Shown here one piece after another: positions 32,476 to 37,605 of a stretch of DNA of 37,605 nt (position 1 is the first letter of the stretch; every line of letters begins with the position of its first letter). The stretch lies in contig CAJXSU010000015.1 of assembly GCA_913061465.1 (NCBI GenBank), positions 1-37,605 on the forward strand. Reading direction: 5' to 3'. The position numbers and the translations under genes are program-made. The notes under the pieces are model-generated. The model was not told where the DNA came from and did no database searches. It was given only the letters and a program-made list of their open reading frames with translations. The stretch comes from an uncultured Flavobacterium sp. GTDB taxonomy: Bacteria; Bacteroidota; Bacteroidia; Flavobacteriales; Flavobacteriaceae.

Positions 32476-33882
32476 TTATTTTGAATTAGAACAAGCCGTT
32501 ACTTGTGTTCTCTTGATTTTCGTTTTCTTGATAGCTCCATAACCTCCTGCTACATCAATTACCCTATTATAACCTCTAGCTTTTAAAATAGAAGCTGCAA
32601 TTACAGATCGATATCCTCCTGCACAATGCACATAAAAATCTTTATTTGATGGAAATTCTGAAATATGATCATTTAAAAAATCTAAAGGTGTATTAGATAT
32701 ATTTTCAATATGTTCAGACGTGTACTCTCCAGGTTTTCGAACATCAAAAACAATAGCATCTTTATCTATCTCTTGAGCCAAAACATCAGCAGTTACAGAT
32801 TTCAGAGTATCAATTTCTTTACCAGATGCAACCCACGATTCAAAACCTCCACTTAAATAGCCAAGAACATTGTCAAATCCCACACGAGATAATCGTGTAA
32901 TCGTTTCTTTTTCCATGTGATCTGGAACTACAAGAAGAATGGGTTGATGAATATCTTTTACTAAAGCCCCTACCCAAGGTGCAAAAGTACCTCCTAATCC
33001 AATAAATATAGATTGAGGAATAAAACCTTTTACAAATTCAAACTGATGGCGAACATCAATAATAACAGCATCTGTTTCATTGGCTACTAAATCAAAATCA
33101 TTAACAGACAGTGCTTTTGCTCCTGTTTTTATTACTTCGTCAATAGATTTATACCCTTCTTTGTTTAGGGCTACATTTAATGGAAAATAAGCAGGTGGAG
33201 GAAGTAAGCCGTCTATCACTTCTTTAATAAATTCTTCTTTAGTCATGTCTTTTCTCAAAGCATAATTATGTTGCTTTTGATCTCCAAGTGTACCAACAGT
33301 TTCCTTACTTAAATTTTTTCCACAAGCCGAACCAGCTCCATGAGCAGGATACACCATAACGTCATCTGCTAAAGGCATAATTTTATTTCGTAGACTATCA
33401 AATAAGGTTGCTGCCAAATCTTCTTGCGTCATAGTAGTTTTTTGAGCTAAATCGGGTCTTCCTACATCTCCTAAAAATAAAGTGTCTCCAGTAAAAATGG
33501 CGATATCCTTACCCTGTTTATCTTTCAATAAATAAGTAGTACTTTCCATCGTATGACCCGGAGTATGAAGAGCGATAATGCTTAAATCACCTACTTTAAA
33601 AACTTCTCCATCAAAAGCTACATGTGAATCAAACTTAGTCGTAGCATTGGGTCCAAAAACAATTGTCCCTCCTGTTTTTTCTGCTAATGTAAGATGACCA
33701 CTAACAAAATCAGCATGAAAATGTGTTTCAAAAATATAACGAATGTTCGCCTTATTTTTTTCAGCTCTGTCTATATAATCTTGCACCTCTCTTAAAGGAT
33801 CTATGATAGCTACTTCACCATTACTTTCTATGTAATAAGCTCCTTGAGCTAGACAACCAGTATAAATCTGTTCTATAACCAT
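32476..33882 (-). CDS. Persulfide dioxygenase-rhodanese fusion (CstB-like)
   Basis: A 468-aa cytoplasmic protein. An N-terminal metallo-beta-lactamase-fold dioxygenase (1-250) has T-H54-F-H56-A-D58, H63, GHTMESTTY, FTGDTLFLGDVGRPDL and YPAHGAGSACGK. A first rhodanese domain (about 260-355) has VVPDHMEK where the catalytic Cys should be, so it is inactive. A second rhodanese (about 365-455) has the active C420-A-G-G-Y-R-S. This three-part order matches CstB, which oxidises persulfides and sulfane sulfur to sulfite/thiosulfate. Neighbours fit: a SulP anion transporter upstream (12 bp) and an exported rhodanese downstream. Confidence 0.9.
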   Translation of the reverse strand: MVIEQIYTGCLAQGAYYIESNGEVAIIDPLREVQDYIDRAEKNKANIRYIFETHFHADFVSGHLTLAEKTGGTIVFGPNATTKFDSHVAFDGEVFKVGDLSIIALHTPGHTMESTTYLLKDKQGKDIAIFTGDTLFLGDVGRPDLAQKTTMTQEDLAATLFDSLRNKIMPLADDVMVYPAHGAGSACGKNLSKETVGTLGDQKQHNYALRKDMTKEEFIKEVIDGLLPPPAYFPLNVALNKEGYKSIDEVIKTGAKALSVNDFDLVANETDAVIIDVRHQFEFVKGFIPQSIFIGLGGTFAPWVGALVKDIHQPILLVVPDHMEKETITRLSRVGFDNVLGYLSGGFESWVASGKEIDTLKSVTADVLAQEIDKDAIVFDVRKPGEYTSEHIENISNTPLDFLNDHISEFPSNKDFYVHCAGGYRSVIAASILKARGYNRVIDVAGGYGAIKKTKIKRTQVTACSNSK

Positions 33883-33894
33883 AATTCTAATTTT

Positions 33895-35628
33895 CTATCT
33901 ATCGTATGATTGATGTATGTAATTTGCGTATTTATTTTGATACTCTTTCTCACCAGTTTTATAATAATTAACGGCACCATTAACCCTCATGTAAAAATGG
34001 TCAAGAGTTATTAAGTCTAAAATTTTACCTCGAAATAAATGATCTCTTACAGGGCCTTTGACACCAGCAAAATAAAATAAAACACCTTTTTTGCTATAAA
34101 ATCTAATTCTCTCTTTTAGCATTTCTACTCCTGTGCTATCGACTCTATTAATACTTTCAGCATCTAAAACAATGAGTTTTAATCTTGGTCCTTTCTTCTC
34201 AACCATAAGATCTAAAGTTTCAATAAAATAACTCGAATTTGCATAAAATAATTGAGCATCAAATCTAAAAACCAACACCTCTTCATCTAAAATTACTTCA
34301 TTAAAACGTTCTCTATTTCTGTAAAAATCTGAGTCTGGAACTTTTCCTAATTCAGCTACATAAGGCCTGGAAGTTCTAAAAATTAAAATGACTAATGAAA
34401 GCCCAACTCCAATCATAATTCCATATTCTATACCAAATAAAAGTGTTGAAAAGAAGGTAATCACGAGAAGCCAAAAGTCTAAGTTGTTTGCTTTCCATAG
34501 AAATATTGCTTCTTTGATATTTACCAGTCCAAAAACAGCCACTATAATTATAGCTGCTAAAACAGTTTTTGGCAAGTGATAAAATAATGGAGTAAGAAAT
34601 AACAAGGTTAAAAGAACGATAACTACAGAAACTAATGAGGCCATTCCGGTTGTTGCTCCAGATTCTTGATTGATTGCTGATCTAGAAAAGCTTGATGTAG
34701 ATGGATAGGCTTTAAACCAAGATCCAATGATATTACTTAAGCCTAAAGCAATCAATTCTTGATTTGGCCTAAGTTTATACTCGTCTTGTTTAGCCTCCAG
34801 AGATTTCCCTATAGATATAGTTTCAAGATACCCAACCATTACTAATGTTAATGCAATTGGTAATAATTCTTTCATTTGACTTATATCAATCTCAGGAAAA
34901 GAAAATGAAGGTAAGCCCGAGGGGATGTCTTTTACAATGGCTACATCAGAAAATTTCTCTCCAAAATAACGTATGGTTAAAATTCCTACAACTACAACCA
35001 GCAAAGCATTTGGGATTTTTTTATTTATTTTTCTTAATAAAATAATTACCCCTACAGATATCAATCCAATTACTGTAGTCTGAAGATTAAAATCTATTAT
35101 ATTAAACCATATATCCTCTAGTACATATTGGATTTGATCACTTTGAACAAAATCTACACCAAATAAATTTCTAAATTGATTAATACCTATTGTTAATGCT
35201 ACTGCAGAAGTAAAGCCAGAGATTACAGGTTTTGATAAAAAATTAACAATAAATCCAAGCCTAAAAACACCTAATAAAAATTGAATGAATCCAACCATAA
35301 GTGCCAATAAAATTGCTATGGCTATATAACTGTCTGAACCAGCTAAGGCTAGTGTTGAAACACCAGTAGCCACAATCAGAGAGTCCATAGCTACTGGGCC
35401 TATGGCTACTTGTCTAGAAGAACCAAATATTGCATATACAAGTTGAGGAACCAAAGCACAATATAAGCCGTAGATTGGAGGTAAGCCTGCAATTAACGCA
35501 TACGCAATTCCTTGAGGAATTAAAATGATAGAAACAGTTATTCCTGCTATAAAATCTCCTTTTAATCTAGAGCTATTGTAGTTAGGTAACCATTCTAAAA
35601 TTGGTATGAGTTCTTTTATTTTTTTCAT
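33895..35628 (-). CDS. SulP-family anion transporter with STAS domain
   Basis: A 577-aa inner-membrane SLC26/SulP protein. The signature GLPPIYGLYCALVPQLVYAIFG lies near residue 48. There are about twelve to fourteen hydrophobic segments to about 415, then a cytoplasmic STAS domain (about 440-560) with LIVLDAESINRVDSTGVEML. The substrate is not fixed by sequence: sulfate, sulfite, bicarbonate or another anion. The operon with persulfide oxidation enzymes favours a sulfur oxyanion, perhaps moving the product out. It starts 41 bp after the ruvB stop; an ATTTTAAT/ATTAAAAT fold-back lies in that gap. Confidence 0.88.
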   Translation of the reverse strand: MKKIKELIPILEWLPNYNSSRLKGDFIAGITVSIILIPQGIAYALIAGLPPIYGLYCALVPQLVYAIFGSSRQVAIGPVAMDSLIVATGVSTLALAGSDSYIAIAILLALMVGFIQFLLGVFRLGFIVNFLSKPVISGFTSAVALTIGINQFRNLFGVDFVQSDQIQYVLEDIWFNIIDFNLQTTVIGLISVGVIILLRKINKKIPNALLVVVVGILTIRYFGEKFSDVAIVKDIPSGLPSFSFPEIDISQMKELLPIALTLVMVGYLETISIGKSLEAKQDEYKLRPNQELIALGLSNIIGSWFKAYPSTSSFSRSAINQESGATTGMASLVSVVIVLLTLLFLTPLFYHLPKTVLAAIIIVAVFGLVNIKEAIFLWKANNLDFWLLVITFFSTLLFGIEYGIMIGVGLSLVILIFRTSRPYVAELGKVPDSDFYRNRERFNEVILDEEVLVFRFDAQLFYANSSYFIETLDLMVEKKGPRLKLIVLDAESINRVDSTGVEMLKERIRFYSKKGVLFYFAGVKGPVRDHLFRGKILDLITLDHFYMRVNGAVNYYKTGEKEYQNKYANYIHQSYDR

Positions 35629-35668
35629 CTATATGACACCAAGGAATTGAAATATAATTTTAATAGAA

Positions 35669-36691
35669 TTAAAATAATTCTCCTTGACTTTTACCTTTTA
35701 TTCGATTCAAATGTTTGTAAGCTAATTCTGTAACTTCTCTTCCTCTTGGTGTTCTCATAATAAAACCTTCTTGAATTAAAAAGGGCTCATAGACCTCCTC
35801 TATGGTTTCTCCATTTTCTCCAACTGCTGTGGCTAGGGTGCTAATTCCAACAGGGCCTCCTTTGAACTTATCGATAATTGTAATTAAAATTTTATTATCC
35901 ATTTCATCTAGACCATATGCGTCAACATTTAAGGCTTTTAAAGCATATTTGGCAATTTCTATTGTAATCTTACCATCACCTTTAATCTGAGCAAAATCTC
36001 TTACTCTTCTTAGTAACGAGTTTGCTATTCTTGGCGTTCCTCTACTTCTACCTGCAATCTCTATTGCGGATTCCATGGAAATAGGAACATTTAAAATTGC
36101 AGCGCTACGTTGAACTATAGTTGTTAATAATTCTTTCTTATAATAATTTAATCTACTACTAATTCCAAAACGAGCTCTCATAGGTGCAGTTAGCAATCCT
36201 GAACGAGTAGTAGCTCCAATTAAAGTAAAGGGCTCTAAATTGATTTGAACCGTTCTTGCATTAGGTCCAGATTCAATCATAATGTCTATTTTGTAGTCTT
36301 CCATTGCAGAATATAGATACTCTTCTACGATAGGACTTAATCTGTGAATTTCATCAATAAACAACACATCTCTTTCGTCTAGGTTGGTTAATAAGCCTGC
36401 TAGATCTCCAGGTTTATCTAAAACCGGACCTGAAGTAACCTTAATCCCTACTTGTAACTCGTTAGCTAATATATGTGCTAGTGTTGTTTTCCCTAAACCA
36501 GGAGGTCCATGAAATAAAGTATGATCTAATGCCTCTTCTCTTTGATTGGCTGCTTCAACAAAAATTTTTAAATTTTCTATGGCTTGCTCTTGACCTGTAA
36601 AGTCATCAAACGATAACGGTCTCAATTTTTTTTCTACGTCCAACTCCTCATTTGAGTAGTTTTCATTTTCAGGATTTAGATGTTCATTCAT
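35669..36691 (-). CDS. ruvB: Holliday junction branch-migration ATPase RuvB
   Basis: A 340-aa AAA+ motor. Walker A G62-P-P-G-L-G-K68-T; Walker B LFID113E114IHRL; sensor-1 segment [11 protein letters not shown]; arginine-finger region [18 protein letters not shown]-terminal winged helix with [20 protein letters not shown]. It is of full length, with the standard start ahead of [11 protein letters not shown]. RuvA and RuvC are not adjacent here. An exact -7 box lies 4 nt before its ATG, suggesting a leaderless transcript. Confidence 0.97.
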   Translation of the reverse strand: MNEHLNPENENYSNEELDVEKKLRPLSFDDFTGQEQAIENLKIFVEAANQREEALDHTLFHGPPGLGKTTLAHILANELQVGIKVTSGPVLDKPGDLAGLLTNLDERDVLFIDEIHRLSPIVEEYLYSAMEDYKIDIMIESGPNARTVQINLEPFTLIGATTRSGLLTAPMRARFGISSRLNYYKKELLTTIVQRSAAILNVPISMESAIEIAGRSRGTPRIANSLLRRVRDFAQIKGDGKITIEIAKYALKALNVDAYGLDEMDNKILITIIDKFKGGPVGISTLATAVGENGETIEEVYEPFLIQEGFIMRTPRGREVTELAYKHLNRIKGKSQGELF

Positions 36692-36695
36692 ATTA

Positions 36696-36703
36696 CAAAT
36701 ATA
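36696..36703 (-). promoter_or_regulatory. -7 box abutting the ruvB start codon
   Basis: The minus strand reads TATATTTG, an exact TAnnTTTG match that ends 4 nt before the ruvB ATG. The predicted transcription start falls at or next to the A of that ATG. Confidence 0.5.
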
Positions 36704-36739
36704 CTAGAAATTGAAGATTGATTTACTTCGTCTCCAAAA

Positions 36740-36770
36740 ACAAAAAACCTTTCCAATAAGGAAAGGTTTT
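36740..36770 (-). terminator. Terminator of the cytochrome oxidase transcript
   Basis: AAAACCTTTCC pairs with GGAAAGGTTTT around a five-base loop, and on the minus strand a T-run follows. It lies 18 bp after the oxidase subunit stop and before ruvB, separating the two transcripts. Confidence 0.85.
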
Positions 36771-36787
36771 AATTATTTTTTTATCAA

Positions 36788-37605
36788 TTAAGATGGCTCT
36801 TCTCCTGGAAGTAACGGAACTGATTGGGATACCCAATCTTTACCATGTAGATAATCGCTGCTATCGTCTTCTGGATCAACTTTTTTACTGTAGTCATAAG
36901 CCCATCTGTGAACTTCTGGAATTTTACCTGGCCAATTTCCGTGTATGTGTTCTACTGGAGTTGTCCATTCTAATGTATTGGAATTCCAAGGATTTTGACT
37001 TGATTTCTCTCCTCTGTATATAGAGATAAAGAAATTAGCTAGGAATATAATTTGACCAATTCCTCCGATTAAAGCAAAGTAAGTGATCACTACGTTAGTA
37101 TCTGAAACATCATCAAACATTGGAAATGCAGTGTTAGAATAATATCTTCTTGGAAGACCCGCTAATCCGATAAAGTGCATAGGGAAGAATACTCCATAAG
37201 CACAAATGATGGTAATCCAGAAATGCCAATATCCCATGGCTTTATTCATTAATCTACCGTACATCTTAGGGAACCAATGATAGATTCCTGCATACATTCC
37301 AAAAATAGCAGAAACACCCATTACTAAATGGAAGTGTGCAACTACAAAATAAGTGTCGTGTATATTGATATCTAAAGCAGAGTCACCTAATACTAATCCT
37401 GTTAAACCTCCGGTAACAAAAGTAGAAACCAAGCCTATTGAAAAAAGCATTGCTGGGTTTAATTGCAGGTTTCCTTTCCAGAGTGTAGTAATATAATTAA
37501 ATGCTTTTACAGCGGATGGAATTGCAATTAAAACTGTTGTAAAGGTGAAAACAGAACCTAAAAATGGATTCATTCCTGAAATAAACATATGGTGCCCCCA
37601 AACAA
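36788..37605 (-). CDS. ctaD: Cytochrome c oxidase subunit I, 5' part cut by window edge
   Basis: The C-terminal 272 or so residues of the heme-copper oxidase core subunit. The frame is open past the first Met at 37588 and reads W-G-H-H-M, giving the CuB histidine pair; the gene continues beyond base 37605. Also present: the K-channel/heme region GGLTGLVLG, DTYFVVAHFHLVMG with the heme histidines, and late helices. The tail is long and hydrophilic, with TTPVEHIHGNWPGKIPEVHRW. Assignment to subunit I is firm; the exact oxidase type (aa3-like) is inferred. Confidence 0.94.
   Translation of the reverse strand, partial: VWGHHMFISGMNPFLGSVFTFTTVLIAIPSAVKAFNYITTLWKGNLQLNPAMLFSIGLVSTFVTGGLTGLVLGDSALDINIHDTYFVVAHFHLVMGVSAIFGMYAGIYHWFPKMYGRLMNKAMGYWHFWITIICAYGVFFPMHFIGLAGLPRRYYSNTAFPMFDDVSDTNVVITYFALIGGIGQIIFLANFFISIYRGEKSSQNPWNSNTLEWTTPVEHIHGNWPGKIPEVHRWAYDYSKKVDPEDDSSDYLHGKDWVSQSVPLLPGEEPS

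Overview
The window is an AT-rich piece of a Bacteroidota chromosome, most likely a marine-type Flavobacteriaceae. The evidence is protein style (CarboxypepD_reg-type TonB receptor, YifB/ComM, a Bacteroidota-type PEP carboxylase, a BY-kinase with the G-x-D-x-R Walker A' variant), the absence of clear Shine-Dalgarno sequences, and several exact TAnnTTTG -7 boxes placed just before genes. Most of it is housekeeping. I see no tRNA, rRNA, CRISPR array, integrase or intact insertion sequence.

Layout. 1-3.8 kb: the 3' part of purE, an M3 peptidase and a convergent lone glycosyltransferase. 3.9-5.3 kb: lpdA with its own promoter and terminator. 5.4-11.3 kb: a tightly packed plus-strand run, pabB - 81-aa protein - alpha/beta hydrolase - tilS - dsbD - 64-aa membrane protein, with several start/stop overlaps. 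11.4-13.9 kb: ppc. 14.0-16.4 kb: an accessory patch of small proteins (a minus-strand lipoprotein/membrane/membrane trio, then a plus-strand DoxX-like - flavodoxin-fold oxidoreductase - two tiny membrane proteins). Most of this patch lies between two copies of an 80-bp imperfect direct repeat. 16.6-19.6 kb: comM and a convergent DASS/SLC13 transporter whose stop codons share the same TTAA. 19.66-24.81 kb: a very AT-rich island holding a membrane-anchored AraC-type regulator, Wza and Wzc. It is bracketed by two nearly identical terminator hairpins (25 of 27 positions), which suggests insertion at the ahcY terminator. 24.9-28.8 kb: ahcY, a phosphopantetheinyl transferase, then a thiamine/nicotinamide-type salvage group (thiamine-binding-like protein, PnuC, NadR-type kinase) and arfB. 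29.1-32.1 kb: a small XRE regulator, a TPP riboswitch and the TonB-dependent receptor it controls. 32.1-35.6 kb: a sulfur operon (SulP transporter, persulfide-dioxygenase/rhodanese fusion, exported rhodanese). 35.7-37.6 kb: ruvB and the 3' part of cytochrome c oxidase subunit I.

Working together. The TPP-riboswitched receptor, the YkoF/MTH1187-like protein, the PnuC-family permease and the kinase read as an uptake-and-trap route for thiamine across both membranes. The SulP-PDO-rhodanese operon reads as sulfane-sulfur oxidation plus anion transport. The regulator-Wza-Wzc island reads as a self-contained polysaccharide export and tyrosine-kinase module with its own one-component sensor and no synthesis genes. 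It is the best candidate here for something undescribed. Three small genes (46, 58 and 64 aa) were placed from overlaps and hand translation. Hairpin, repeat and promoter positions were counted by hand.
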